From positions 3,844,001-3,908,000 of the forward strand of contig QUOL01000001.1 in assembly GCA_009761415.1 (NCBI GenBank): a stretch of 64,000 nt of DNA, given 5' to 3'. Below are positions 33,272 through 44,047 of this stretch, piece by piece. Source of the stretch: Sarcomyxa edulis. Taxonomy: Eukaryota > Basidiomycota > Agaricomycetes > Agaricales > Mycenaceae. Below the pieces are notes generated by a model, which was not told the DNA's origin, did no database searches, and worked only from the letters and a program-made list of their open reading frames with translations. The position numbers and the translations under genes were made by a program. The first letter of the stretch is position 1. Every line of letters starts with the position of its first letter.

Positions 33272-33903
33272 ATGATGCACACCTCTAAATTGTCTGTACC
33301 CGCCGGGGAAGGAGTGTCGTCGACCTCTCCCTCCACGTCGGTTAGCGACCATGAAATGGGTAAGTTGGTCTCAAAAGTATACCGTTTTTTCTTGTCTCAT
33401 ATCATTATCTAGCACGTCTTCTTGAAGTACTCTCCAACATCTCTCTCTCCCCTGCGGCTGCTCACGCGCTCATCACTGTCATTGGCATGGTCGCTACCCC
33501 CGAAGGGCCCATTGACGACGAAGACGCACCTACCGTCGCCGCTTCTCCCACCGTTGTGTCTTCTGATGAACTCCCCCCTACTGTAACGTACGAGGATTTG
33601 TTTCGGGACGCCCCCGAAAAGGCTCCGCCTGGTCAGCCCCTTCAGTACCACATCCCTCGCCCTGGCTCGCAAAGCCCCTTCTTTGCTGTCACTCGTGGTT
33701 TAGCCGTGGGCGTTTTCAGTGGATGGTGCGTCGTTTTATCCACCTGTATCTCGTCGATGTACTAACTGTATTGTAGGAGTGCGACCTCTCCCCTCGTTAC
33801 TGGTGTTCCGCGTGCAATCTACTGCAAGTACTCGACTGAAACGGCTGCCATCTGCGCCATGGAAAGTGCTTTTGCCGCAGGCGGGGTTCACATGAACGCC
33901 TGA
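33272..33903 (+). CDS. RNase H1 N-terminal (viroplasmin-like) domain protein
   Basis: Exons 33272-33359, 33413-33725 and 33777-33903 join in phase to about 175 aa, starting MMHTSKLSVPAGEG. The middle is acidic and Pro-rich (TVTYEDLFRDAPEKAPPGQP). The C-terminal ~55 residues fit the small nucleic-acid-binding domain at the N-terminus of RNase H1: FFAVTRGLAVGVFSGW, then LVTGVPRAIYCKYSTETAA, then FAAGGVH. In RNase H1 it binds RNA-DNA hybrids. Stand-alone versions are common in agaricomycete genomes; the function there is unknown. No nuclease domain follows. Confidence 0.7.
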
Positions 33904-34302
33904 ACCTAGGTATGTTGGTCCTCGCTCTCTCTCCCGTATCTGTGTCACGTTCACTTAGTATTTACCAGGGCCCCACGTCGCGTTGTCGTTGCTTCTGTAG
34001 TTTTGTTGCCAGTTTAGCAGCTTCTGTATATGTAGTACCCCTCGATCTATGCCCGAATATGCCCGAATATAACCAGATTCTCTGCACTTGACATCCTTGT
34101 AATGCCGATTAGAATAAGTCTGTTTGTCAGATACCCTAGCCCTTAGACTCAGATATCCTTGGAAAATATATCCCCTCTTTTCGTATTATCTGCTTGAGTG
34201 AAGTGTACTATCTGCTTGAGTGTATTGTGTTATCTACTTGAATAGTAAGGTTGTGACAGAAGTACTATGTCCGGTAACCGTGACCACTCATTGATAGTCA
34301 TT

Positions 34303-34376
34303 GACGATCTACTGTGACTTTGACGGGCCCGGCGGAGTTCGGATCTACTGTGACGGGCCCGGCGGAGTTTGAATTC
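34303..34376. repeat. short direct repeat (GATCTACTGTGA...CGGGCCCGGCGGAGTT x2)
   Basis: GATCTACTGTGAC and CGGGCCCGGCGGAGTT occur twice in succession, about 40 bp apart, upstream of the TATA-like site. Confidence 0.8.
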
Positions 34377-34425
34377 CGGAGGTTCTGTGTAAACATTGAC
34401 AAATGGTCCGTGCGCCGTCAAAGCA

Positions 34426-34433
34426 TATATAAG
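34426..34433 (+). promoter_or_regulatory. TATA-box-like site
   Basis: TATATAAG is followed by GC-mixed sequence and the first copy of the 191-bp repeat. It is well placed to drive a plus-strand transcript through 34,460-35,400. Sequence match only. Confidence 0.4.
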
Positions 34434-34496
34434 CTCTGAGTGAACGGGAGCAAATCTTTCATCTCTGCGAACAGTTCCACACCCCCTTGCGTCACT

Positions 34497-34890
34497 CGAC
34501 CCTTTAGCCGATCACTGTTTCCTAGCTGGCCGTCCGCAAGGGCGCGTCACACTTTGGGTCTCTCAGGAACCCTTCTAGGATTCATATCTACGTGCATCAA
34601 CTGGGTGTCGCCTGGGAAGAGCTTCAGTTCAACGAGATCATTCTACCCTGGTTGTGTTCTGTTTCGTTCCACCCTGGCAATTGCGCCCGACCTTTTAGCC
34701 GATCACTGTTTCCTAGCTGGCCGTCCGCAAGGGCGCGTCACACTTTGGGTCTCTCAGGAACCCTTCTAGGATTCATATCTACGTGCATCAACTGGGTTGC
34801 TTGGGAAGCGTTTCGAACCAATCAGGTAATCCTAGCTGGCCGTCCGCGAGGGCGCGTCACACTTTGGGTCTCTCAGGAACCCTTCTAGGA
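34497..34890 (+). repeat. 191-bp spaced repeat, two full copies plus one partial
   Basis: TTTAGCCGATCACTGTTTCC through CTGGCCGTCCGCAAGGGCGC to CATCAACTGGGT occurs at about 34497-34607 and 34688-34798. CCTAGCTGGCCGTCCGCGAG to TTCTAGGATT recurs at 34831-34890. The copies are nearly identical, so the amplification is recent. Confidence 0.9.
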
Positions 34891-34899
34891 TTTTGATTC

Positions 34900-35400
34900 A
34901 TGTGGTTTCACTGCAAGGATATCCCGGTGGTATGTCATGTAAGGTCTCGTATGCGGCTTCTTGCAGATGCTCTAACCTAGTTTTTTCTCTCTCTCTCTCT
35001 CTCAGGTTTAGCGTTCGTCCTCAGACGAGTTCCACGTGTTGGCCCTTTGTCTTCATGGTATGGTATGTCATTGAGGTATGTTCCACACAGTCTTTATATC
35101 TTCTCGTACTGACTCGGCCCCTCTGTTAGTGCGCACGTCCTTCCGGTCAACGTCCCCTTGATAGTCCTAATGGGTTGTCTCGCATGTATGTCTGGTATGT
35201 CCCATATGATTCCTAGATATCTACATTTACTAACTCGACGGTCATTCTGTTAGTGCTCACCTTCTTCCGGTCCATGTCGTCCTGCCTGTGGATGTGCTCT
35301 TTCCTCTTGATGGTATGTTGTTCAGTGTCTTCTTATCCGTTGGAGGAGCTGATCGTCGCCTACTGTTTGATTTTAATTAGGGTTGAGATCTTGAGAATCT
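34900..35400 (+). other. possible spliced transcript with duplicated exon-like units
   Basis: Two successive units show the same layout: GTATGT donor, a branch-point-like TACTGACTCG or TACTAACTCG, a CTGTTAG acceptor, then an exon with CTTCCGGTC (GTGCGCACGTCCTTCCGGTC near 35130; GTGCTCACCTTCTTCCGGTC near 35253). No coding potential is recognised; it may be a non-coding or decayed gene. Confidence 0.35.
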
Positions 35401-35403
35401 AGT

Positions 35404-35700
35404 TGTATCTAGTGAAGGGTGTGTTGTCCCCGATAATCTCGTGCGCGTCCTTGTAGTTAGTGATGGGTGTGTTGTCCCCGATAATCTCGTAGTGCAAGTG
35501 TGCACCATATGTCTTCGTGAAGGGCGTGTTGTCCCCGATAATCTCGTAGTGCAAGTGTGCACCATATGTCTTCGTGAAGGGCGTGTTGTCCCCGATAATC
35601 TCGTAGTGCAAGTGTGCACCATACGTCTTCGTCAGGGGTGTGTCCCGATAATCTCGTGCAGGTGTGCACCGTCTTCGTGAAGGGTGTGTTGTGTTGTGAA
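35404..35700 (+). repeat. 57-bp tandem repeat array (~5 copies, outer ones degenerate)
   Basis: The unit contains GTGTTGTCCCCGATAATCTC and GTGCAAGTGTGCACCATATG. Copies start near 35404 (degenerate), 35460, 35517, 35574 and 35631 (truncated). The 57-bp period is a multiple of three, so frames stay open on both strands, but nothing marks it as coding. Confidence 0.9.
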
Positions 35701-35747
35701 GGGTGGGACGTGTTATCAGCGTTACGTCTTTAGTCGTAGTATCTCAT

Positions 35748-35831
35748 AGTTTTAATTTGGCCTCCGTATAATATCATCCGATGATCGTGAGTTTTAATTT
35801 AGCCTCCGTATCGTATCATACGATGATCGTC
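35748..35831 (+). repeat. 42-bp tandem duplication
   Basis: AGTTTTAATTTGGCCTCCGT...ATGATCGTG is repeated immediately with a few changes. Confidence 0.8.
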
Positions 35832-36178
35832 TCATGTGGGCGATAATCTTAAGTCATCATCAAGTCGTATTCAAGTCCTGCAATTGACTATATGTTTCGA
35901 TAGTTCCCCCAATACATATCATCTAGTTGAATGTTATTAAGTTGTACTCAAGACTCAATTGAGACTTATGCTTGTTCCCTTAATAAAGATCACCATGTCT
36001 TGTATGTAGTCAGATTTCCCGAGAATTCAGTAGTGAATGTTAGACTTCTGCTGGAGGCATTGCCGACAACTTGAAGATATGTTTGTTTTGAGGCCAGACT
36101 CTGAGAGGAGTGTTACAAATATTGCCCCCTTCTATAAAACGTCACGCACAAGAAAGGTTTCTTACAGGCAATCTAATA
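35832..36178. other. 3' flank of the KDZ gene
   Basis: AT-rich, with no gene recognised. Confidence 0.4.
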
Positions 36179-39100
36179 CTACACAACGTCGTCGGGAAGA
36201 CTATAAACCAGATTGTAAAGATGATGTCGAACGGTAGGCATGTCCTTCTCCTCCAGTCCGGTGTCACTGTATCCCCTGAGCACCGCAGCTATAACGGCCA
36301 GAACCCACACTCCGCAATCCCACCCATTTGTCTGTACCTGTGTAATCTAGAAAGTAGAGTGAGCATCACTGTGTCAACAGTAATAGTAATGATCAGACTG
36401 ACGGAGAGGGGCTGGGCTATCCAATCTTCATCCATTGGAGTGATTGCGTGTCCATGCTTGTTAGCGAGCAGTATCATTCGGTTGAGTAGAACCATAATAT
36501 CCTGTCCAATGTGGTAAGGCCTAGATATCAGGAGGACGTTTGACTCACGTACCTTCAGATCCCGCTTCCAGGGTTTCTGCTCTGCAAGACTGTCGTATAG
36601 GAACAGGTTGTGCCGAGGGATGTCCGCTACACACATCACCCAATGGGCTGGATTGGACCGGTGGATTGGGATGATCCATATGGGTTTGTTCCAGTACTCG
36701 GTGCGAAACGTCATACGCCAGAGTTGCGGATCGCTGCAGGTAGATCGAATGCTCTGAGTACAAAAGGTTGACAAGATAGCGTAATTCCTAGCATCTGGAC
36801 GAGTTTCAGCAATGACCTGCTGTAGTAGAGCAGCTCCTTCATTTAGACAAACATCATTGAGAAGGGCCGTGGAATCTGCAAGACGATCGATATCGGCTTT
36901 TGCGAAATACCTAGATGTATTGTGAACGTCCTGGAAGCAGCGTCCATGGTATTGAGGCTGCGCAAACGGGATTTGGGAGGTCTTTGCAGCGAGCGCGCCA
37001 ATAAAGTCTGGGTCGGATGTTAAATTGATGTCCTGGCTCGAGGCGGTTGAATAGGTTTCACAAAGCGAGGGTATATATACGTACGGGGACAGTCCAGTCT
37101 ATCACCGCAGTCGCAGTCACAGTCATAGTATCTGTATCTTCTAACAGTTGACAATATTCCTGGTCCATGATCTCGGCCATAAGATGTGTACCGACATCGT
37201 GAGACGGCACTGGCAAGCTGATGTCGTCCATGGGAGCACTAATCTCGTCCTTAGTGCCTTGATCAGGCTCATCCTCGTCTTCGTCGTCGGCGGTGATGAT
37301 GATCGTCTCCCAAGTTAAATCTGGAACAACTGAGGTCCCGGAAAGACTGGCTGCAAGTCTCCGTGATTCTGCTACGTGACTGTCGAAGCGTGTCAGAGAG
37401 GCTAACGGATTGGACCATCGGGTTTTGAGTGCCAGCAGAGAATCTCTTCGTTGTTGAAGGAGTGCGGAAACGAGATGATCTGGAACAATATTGGTGTCAG
37501 CAACAAGGAATTGCATCTAAAGAAGATACATACTAGATGGAGTAGCCAAGGCAAGCTCGATGGCTGCAAGTTCCCGGCCAAACCAGCGGCACAGGTTATC
37601 AGCTTCAATGCCCAGACGAAGTCGCTCTTCTTGACAACGATCTACTTTCAACATAGCTCGAATGCCTTGACGAACATCCACGTCGTCAATCCATCGAGGA
37701 ATGTCCACAGGGGATGGACTGATCCAGACGTCCTCCATAAGGGTTGAGTCGTCTCGGAGCTTGGCAAGTTCGGTTGGTAGCGGTGTGGGAGTGGGGATGT
37801 TCCATTCAGGATTATTGAGCTCCTCTAGCTTGGTGCAGTATGAATTGAACTTTCGAATTGCGGCCATGAGAGCAGGTCTGCGCCTCGTTATTGCTTTGCG
37901 TGTTTGCTGATGCAGTTTAGTACCTGTCGAGGTACTTAATCCTCAGGCTGATAAGCACAGATAATGGGCATTTGTGCCTACCTAATGCAGGGTTGGCACC
38001 TCCAGAGGCTCGGTCTAACTTATCCCACTCGAAGAAGCTGCCGATTGCGCGCGTTTGTATGTTGATCTTGAGGTCTCGCGCCATGAGAAGGAGACGAAAG
38101 AACTCGATACTGATGCCATGGAGTTCGGGGAAGGTGTCTGTAATGTTTAAGGATGAGTAGAGGCTCTCGACATGATCTTTCAATAGATCGTGGGTCTTTT
38201 CCAAGGTCTCGAATTGTTTGATGGAGCTGGCAGTACCACCCGATTTCGAGATTGTAAGTCGCGCGGTGGATATCGATGCCTCCATCGTTTCTAGGTCGCC
38301 TTGTAGTGTCAGGATGATGTCGAGTTGTTTTTTGATGCGGGCGGGAGCGTCTGGGGAAGTATTAGCATTCAATGTTATTCAAAAGTATAGGATTATCTAA
38401 GTCAGGCAAAGGACTTACGGGCACGTAGAGACAGTTGTGATTGTAGTTGTAGGGCCCATTGGTCGCGTAAGACGGAGAGTTGGACGCCGCACTCTGCAAG
38501 GGCTTTCTTTGCAGCAGTGCCTTGCCCTTCGACGCCTCGGCGCAATCGCCGGAGCAACCAATCACCGAGGTCGTCCCGTAATTCAAGAGCTATCGCGTGA
38601 GCTTGCCGGTCGATAACCCAGAGCCTTCGAGTTCTCTAAAGAATTTATATTAGATTGGTGTATCAGGTTGTGATATGGAAACGTACCGCAGAACTTCTGG
38701 TAGGACCAATGAGCTTCCGCAGACGAGACCACAGGCGTTCCGTGCCTTCACCTTCGGAAAGACCTAACCCTTCACGTAGACGTGGGTTGTAGACAAGTTG
38801 ACAGGCCCATTGATGACCGTAGGCATGCATGACACTAGTAGCGAAGATGAGTCGTGAAGTTATATCATCTGGTAGAAAGTCGTACTTAGCAGATAGCTAT
38901 GTTAGTTTAAGTTGCAAGGCTTCGATTAGTGAAGACTCACGAGGCATAGACTGCGGTCGAGGACACATCCGACGTCATACAAACATGCAACTGTTGCCTC
39001 CTTCGGGATGAGGGAGAAGAGATGTTCGATAAGCGCGATTGAATACTTCTGCTGTTCTCCCGGTGTGTCGATATTTGCAAAGAACAAAGGAATGTCATGT

Positions 39101-40719
39101 CGGCAGACCAGTGCCATAAGTCCAGTATCGTCATAGCGATCGGTGCTTGTTTTCACCTTGTTCCCATCTGCAGCCTCGTAAGAGGCCGCGCATTGATCGA
39201 CCGCCTCATGGGGTACTTTAGGTTTGTATGGTTTGGCAGGACGCTTTCGTTCCTTTTCGATACGTTCTCCGACCGAATCTACAAAGTCTTTGCTGATAAA
39301 ATATGACGGGTCATAGAAGTGGGGAGAATCGCCTGCACATCTGGCGTGGCGGTAGTGAAAAGCTCCATCTGTCGACACGTGAAAATCGCACCTAAACTTT
39401 GATCAGAGATGGCAAACAAAAGGAAGAAAATATACAAGAGCACATACTCGCGGATGGGACGACCATGCTCAATGCCGCCAAAGCAGCAGGGGCAGCGCGT
39501 TTGCAGTATGCGTGCGCACTCACTGCGCGTAAGTGGAGGTGTGGCTGCTGTGTTGGATGTAGACGATGCAGGAGGAGTAGGAGGAATGGCACTGGGAATT
39601 TCGATGGCAGGTGCAGCAGGAGGAATGGACGCTAGATCTTGATCCATAGCGTCTTCAGGTAAAACCTGGATGTCGAAAGCTGGAAGTAAAGAAGGAATAG
39701 GTAGGGCACTTTCTTGAGATTGGCTAGCTTTGGCATCTCGAATAGTGTCGAGGGCCTCGAGGATGGAGTCTTCCACTCGTTTCTGGAGTGCGATATAAGT
39801 CGCATCATACCACTGCACTGCGTAAGAGATTCCACGTCGAAATGGCTCGCGTGAAGCTTCATCCTGGTAGGATGCTATTACGCTGAGGACGATGGAACGA
39901 TCAGAATGTACTCACATTCTTGTCTTTCATCCGATATCCTCGCCTAATATAGAAACTATTCAAGGCCGCAGTCAGAGCTGTCACAGCATCGCAAGATCGT
40001 TCGAAAAGGCAGGCATAGAATGTGATTAAGTCTATCGATACGGCTCGGCGTGGTTGTATTGGGGAGGTGGGGAAGAGACCATGGGTGACGAGTACTTGAA
40101 ATATGGATTGGCATTGACATCCAGAGACTTTGATTTGCTCGAATCCTGGTGACATAGATTATTAAATGATATAGTTGATAAGAAAACGCGGCTTACGATC
40201 GTAGAATAGTGCAGTAACAATGGTGGACTTCAAGATACAGGACTGTGTACATACCGGGTGAATGCTATAGGGGATGGGCTGCACTGGCTTCCCGATAGAC
40301 GAACTGAGATAGTTATTCAGAGGATCGACGAGTTGTGGTATGAGAATTTTCCAGTTATAGTACAGGCGGTGGGCTGCACTATTTGGCAGAATCCTGCGTG
40401 GGGGTTTTGGGGCATCGACGATGTCAGGCTCATCGACCCAATCTGATTTGGGATCCGAAGGATTGTCGTCATCAGAGAGGGGCTCGTCGATTAGCAGATC
40501 TGAGGCAGGCGGTGAGTCCTGTTTTTTCTTGAGTTTGCCTTTGAGAAGAGCTAGTTCTTTGCGTAGACGGGCGGCAGTCTGTGAGTCGCCTATGTCCCTG
40601 GAGAAGATCTTGGTCTTCTTGGTCTGGCGCCTGATAGGGGATGTGAACACCGTGCCAAGGCCCGATGTCACAGGTCGTTTCCCTCGGGCCTTGGATAATG
40701 GCGGTAAGCGGAGATCCAT
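36179..40719 (-). CDS. KDZ (Kyakuja-Dileera-Zisupton) transposase with C-terminal Ulp1-like protease
   Basis: Multi-exon gene from MDLRLPPLSKARGKRPV (40719; a Met 69 nt upstream is in frame) to YSLPDDVV at 36179. The N-terminal part is basic, followed by the zinc-cluster region: VSGCQCQSIFQVLVTHGLFP, RRAVSIDLITFYACLFERSC, TRCPCCFGG. The KDZ transposase core contains CDFHVSTDGAFHYRHARCAG, ALVCRHDIPLFFANIDTPGE, IEHLFSLIPKEATVACLYDV, HAYGHQWACQLVYNPRLREG and EGTERLWSRLRKLIGPTRS. The C-terminal C48 peptidase domain contains WIIPIHRSNPAHWVMCVAD (His), NLFLYDSL (Asp) and QTNGWDCGVWVL (Gln and Cys); all catalytic positions appear present. KDZ elements are cut-and-paste DNA transposons of fungi and animals. 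Element ends were not found. Confidence 0.85.
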
Positions 40720-40974
40720 GTCGTGAGAAGCGGATGAAATTGTCGAACAAGTAAAAAGGAAAAAGGGGCGGAGGAAGTTCAACTTCACACGTGTTCGAAG
40801 TGTATCGCCACTTAATCGATGCGATCACGATCGATCGAAGCTAAGAGACATTATGACACGTGGTTGAAAGCGCGTCGCATCGTGTCGCGTCAAGACGCGT
40901 CTCGATACCTTCGGGTGGATATCGTATAATCTTGTCGTCGTGCAAGGATTCGATGGCAAGCAACAAGATGAAAG

Positions 40975-41064
40975 GCGCGTGAAAATACTCTGTTAGTTGT
41001 GACATCCCTCAAGATTCAATTAGAGTCGAGGCGCGTGAACATACTCTCTATTAGTCGTGACTGC
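40975..41064. repeat. ~30-bp direct repeat upstream of the KDZ gene
   Basis: GGCGCGTGAAAATACTCTGT...TAGTTGTGAC recurs about 58 bp on as GGCGCGTGAACATACTCTCT...TAGTCGTGAC. The preceding sequence (GTCGCGTCAAGACGCGTCTC) contains a small palindrome. Confidence 0.75.
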
Positions 41065-41111
41065 CAGCCCATCCTTAAAACTTCTACTTCAACTACACAT
41101 TCCATATCAGA

Positions 41112-41565
41112 ATGATAATCTATCGCATGAGAAAGCACTCTCTCACTTCACAAGAGTCGCACAATATGGCTGACTATACTCGGGAGGCCCTGGAATATCT
41201 CTATAGACGTGGGCGGATTGAAGACAGAATGATGGATGATAGGATAACTGATTGGGTCATTGTGTAAGTACATTCATTTGGATGACAAGTTTTTCTCTCA
41301 ATCTGGTGCAGCTGGGACTGGCACAATCATACCAAAAACCCCAGGCATTTGCAGTGGATCACCGTCCGATGCCTCATGGGAGGTGATCCATACTACACTC
41401 ATACAGTGCATGTATACAAAGATCGCGTCTTACCCAAGATTTGGATTGAGCGGCGCAAGCCCGGAACGCCAGGCTATATCCCTATCCAACGATCCTCGTA
41501 TATTCCGGTATGTAAAGTTTACTGAGCATCCATTCATACTAACGCCTGCATGTCGACAGGCTTAA
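41112..41565 (+). CDS. 117-aa protein of unknown function
   Basis: Three exons (41112-41263, 41312-41507, 41560-41565) with consensus splice sites join in phase. The protein starts MIIYRMRKHSLTSQE, continues YTREALEYLYRRGRIEDRMM and DWVIVWDWHNHTKNPRHLQW, then GGDPYYTHTVHVYKDRVLPK, and ends IQRSSYIPA. It is rich in Trp, Tyr, His and Arg, with no signal peptide and no known domain. The last two residues come from a two-codon exon; the gene may instead splice further downstream past the minisatellite. Confidence 0.5.
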
Positions 41566-41723
41566 ATTTTGTACCATCTCATATTGCTCTATACTATAGT
41601 TGTTCTTCTTACTATACATTCTGTACCATTGTGCTTTGCATCTTGCTTTACATGTTACGTTTACTAGTAGATACATTGAAAAAGAACGAATGAAATATAT
41701 GTTTGTATTTAAGATCTGTCCCC

Positions 41724-42632
41724 CCGTCCATCCGACGTCTCGCCCATCCCACGTCTCGCCCATCCGACGTCTCGCCCATCCGACGTCTCGCCCATCCGAC
41801 GTCTCGCCCATCCGACGTCTCGCCCATCCTCCATCCGTCTCCGACGTCCATCCTCCATCCCCCATCGTCGTTCTCCATCGCCCCATCGCCCTTCCCCCGT
41901 CGTCGTTCCCCATCCCCCGTCGTCGTTCCCCATCCCCCGTCGTCGTTCCCCATCCCCCGTCGTCGTTCCCCATCCCCCGTCGTCGTTCCCCATCCTCCGT
42001 CGTCGTTCCCCATCCCCCGTCGTCGTTCCCCATCCCCCGTCGTCGTTCCCCATCCCCCATCGTCGCCCTATCCCCCATCCCCCATCTCCCTTTCTCATCC
42101 CCATCTCCCAGTCGTTCCCCATCCCCCATTCCCCTTCGTCGTTCCCCATTCCCCATTCCCCATTCCCCTTCGTCGTCCCCCATCCTCCATCCCCCATCCT
42201 CCATTCGTCTCCTCCGTCCATTCTCCATCCTCCATCGCCCCATCGCCCTTCCCCCTTCCCCCGTTGTCGTTGCCCATCCCCCATCGTCGCTCTATCCCCC
42301 ATCCCCCATCTCTCTTCGTTGTTCCCCATCCTCCATCCATCTCCTCCGTCCGTTCCCCATCCTCCATCTCCCTCCGTCGTTCCCTATCCCCATCCTCCAT
42401 CCTTCATCTCCCAGTCGTTCCCCATCCTCCATCTCCCTTTCTCATCCCCATCTCCCAGTCGTTCCCCATCCTCCATCTCCCTTTCTCATCCCCATCTCCC
42501 AGTCGTTCCCCATCCTCCATCTCCCTTTCTCATCCCCATCCTCCGTCGTTCCCATCCCTCCGTCGTTCCCATCCCTCCGTCGTTCCCATCCCTCCGTCGT
42601 TCCCATCCTCCGTCGTTCCCATCCTCCGTCGT
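41724..42632. repeat. compound minisatellite (~0.9 kb)
   Basis: Successive arrays of related C/T-rich units: 16 bp (CCCATCCGACGTCTCG) about six times; 20 bp (CGTCGTTCCCCATCCCCCGT) about eight times; mixed degenerate units; 44 bp (beginning GTTCCCCATCCTCCATCTCC) about three times; and 17 bp (CGTCGTTCCCATCCCTC) about five times. No stops occur in several frames on both strands, so long frames here are repeat artefacts. Confidence 0.95.
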
Positions 42633-42639
42633 CCTGCAA

Positions 42640-42848
42640 GTGCGATATGTGGGGCCGAGACCGGCGATGCGTTCCGTCGTTTCGAAGTATTTGCTGCAGA
42701 ATCGCCGCCACGCTTGTTCATGGACGAAAGATATGGGAGTGCTGCAAAATACGACGTCAGATTCCAAAATGTCGGAAAGGTGTACTCACGTATGTGTGGA
42801 AGGGATGTCTGCCGCGCAGTCGAGGCCAAGTTGACTCGACGTGCGCGG
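42640..42848 (+). CDS. isolated conserved-looking exon, unknown gene
   Basis: Directly after the minisatellite, a frame reads GAETGDAFRRFEVFAAES, RLFMDERYGSAAKYDVRFQN and VYSRMCGRDVCRAVEAKLTR, and ends at a consensus donor (CGG|GTAAGT). Its composition is protein-like, unlike the repeat before it. A later stretch (43049-43207: IRTEEEIIFRFILGDEKADS, ending GAG|GTGAGT) could be another exon. The gene start may have been lost to repeat growth. Confidence 0.35.
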
Positions 42849-43279
42849 GTAAGTACAAGACCAGATGGTTTTTTTTTTTGACCATGAGAAATACGAATAC
42901 ATGTCGGCGTTGAATGTTGAAAACGGGCGATGTCTGAATGGTGAGGGTTGAAGCGTTGACGACCGAGAGGACGTGGTTTTGGTTTTGGTTTTGGATGAGG
43001 GTAGTGATGATCGATGGATGATGGGAGAGATCAGGGAGAGATCGATTGAGTGCAGGATCGGGGCCGGGAATTCGAACCGAAGAAGAAATTATTTTTAGAT
43101 TTATATTGGGCGATGAGAAGGCTGATTCTAGGCCTTCGAGGCCCGTTACCACCCGTACAACAACCGTCCTGACTGGTCCGATCTCAGACGATCAGGACAT
43201 GCCTGAGGTGAGTTACCTTGTGCAAATTACCTCAATACATGCAGAGATCGCAGAGCATCTGTATTAATCTATAGTCGTA

Positions 43280-44047
43280 AGTAGATAAAGCACTCTGCAG
43301 TCAAATCTGGACTCGTATTGCCGTGCTTGCAGCGGCCCCTTCCACAAGTAGAGTTTTGGGAAAGGAAAAAGCACGCGACTCGCGCACACACACTGTCACG
43401 CTTCAACAATGGTCACACTGCACGGGAATGTGACTCGGATCCACCATGACTCGGCCATGACTCTCGTTCGAACTCAATTCGAACTTTGATGTGAGGATTT
43501 GAGGTTGAAGCTGAAGAGCCCGTACGTGTCACGTCCCAAGCTTCTGGGAAACAAGCACGGCACTCAGACCTGTATACTGCGTTGAGTGATAGAATGTGTT
43601 CCTCGACAAACTTGACGCTGATAGAACTCGACAGGCTCTTTTGAGAGGTTTTAGGTCATGGCATCATCAGGATCCTCCGGACCTCTGCAAAGACTGTGAT
43701 ATACTTTGAAGGCGTTCCGTAAGCTCTTTTGGCACATCGAAAAACATTTGACTTGGATCGCATAACTATCCAAATCACTATCGACTTGGAGACACTCGTT
43801 CGTACTTCGAGCGCAAGCTTCACGTCATGCATAATGGACGAAACATGGACATCGCTCGGAATATCATCTCGATCGCGATGTCGGAGCCCTTGTGGTTTTT
43901 CGGTCGACAAATCATTTCAACGGCTTTACTCGGAGTTCTGTCTGTATATTATAGGCAGTTTTTGGCAGTTTCCATCTGCGTTTCTCTCTGGAGCAGATCC
44001 CCCCCCCTCTCCCTCCTCTATCTCTAGCTGGGTTTATATGCTGTGCA
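43280..44047. other. intergenic, promoter side of the MFS gene
   Basis: No gene recognised. The C-rich run CCCCCCCCTCTCCCTCC near 44000 lies just upstream of the start. Confidence 0.45.

Noticed and set aside
35377..35680. Frames with a 19-aa repeat on both strands
   Set aside because: Produced by the 57-bp tandem array; no start context, splice signal or homology.
29852..40719. TET/JBP oxygenase expected near KDZ elements
   Set aside because: I looked for the HxD...H pattern with JBP-like context in this island and saw none.
41539..42913. Several long frames on both strands (Pro-Ser-rich forward, Gly-Asp-Trp-rich reverse)
   Set aside because: They are translations of the compound minisatellite, open in many frames because the repeat units lack stop codons.
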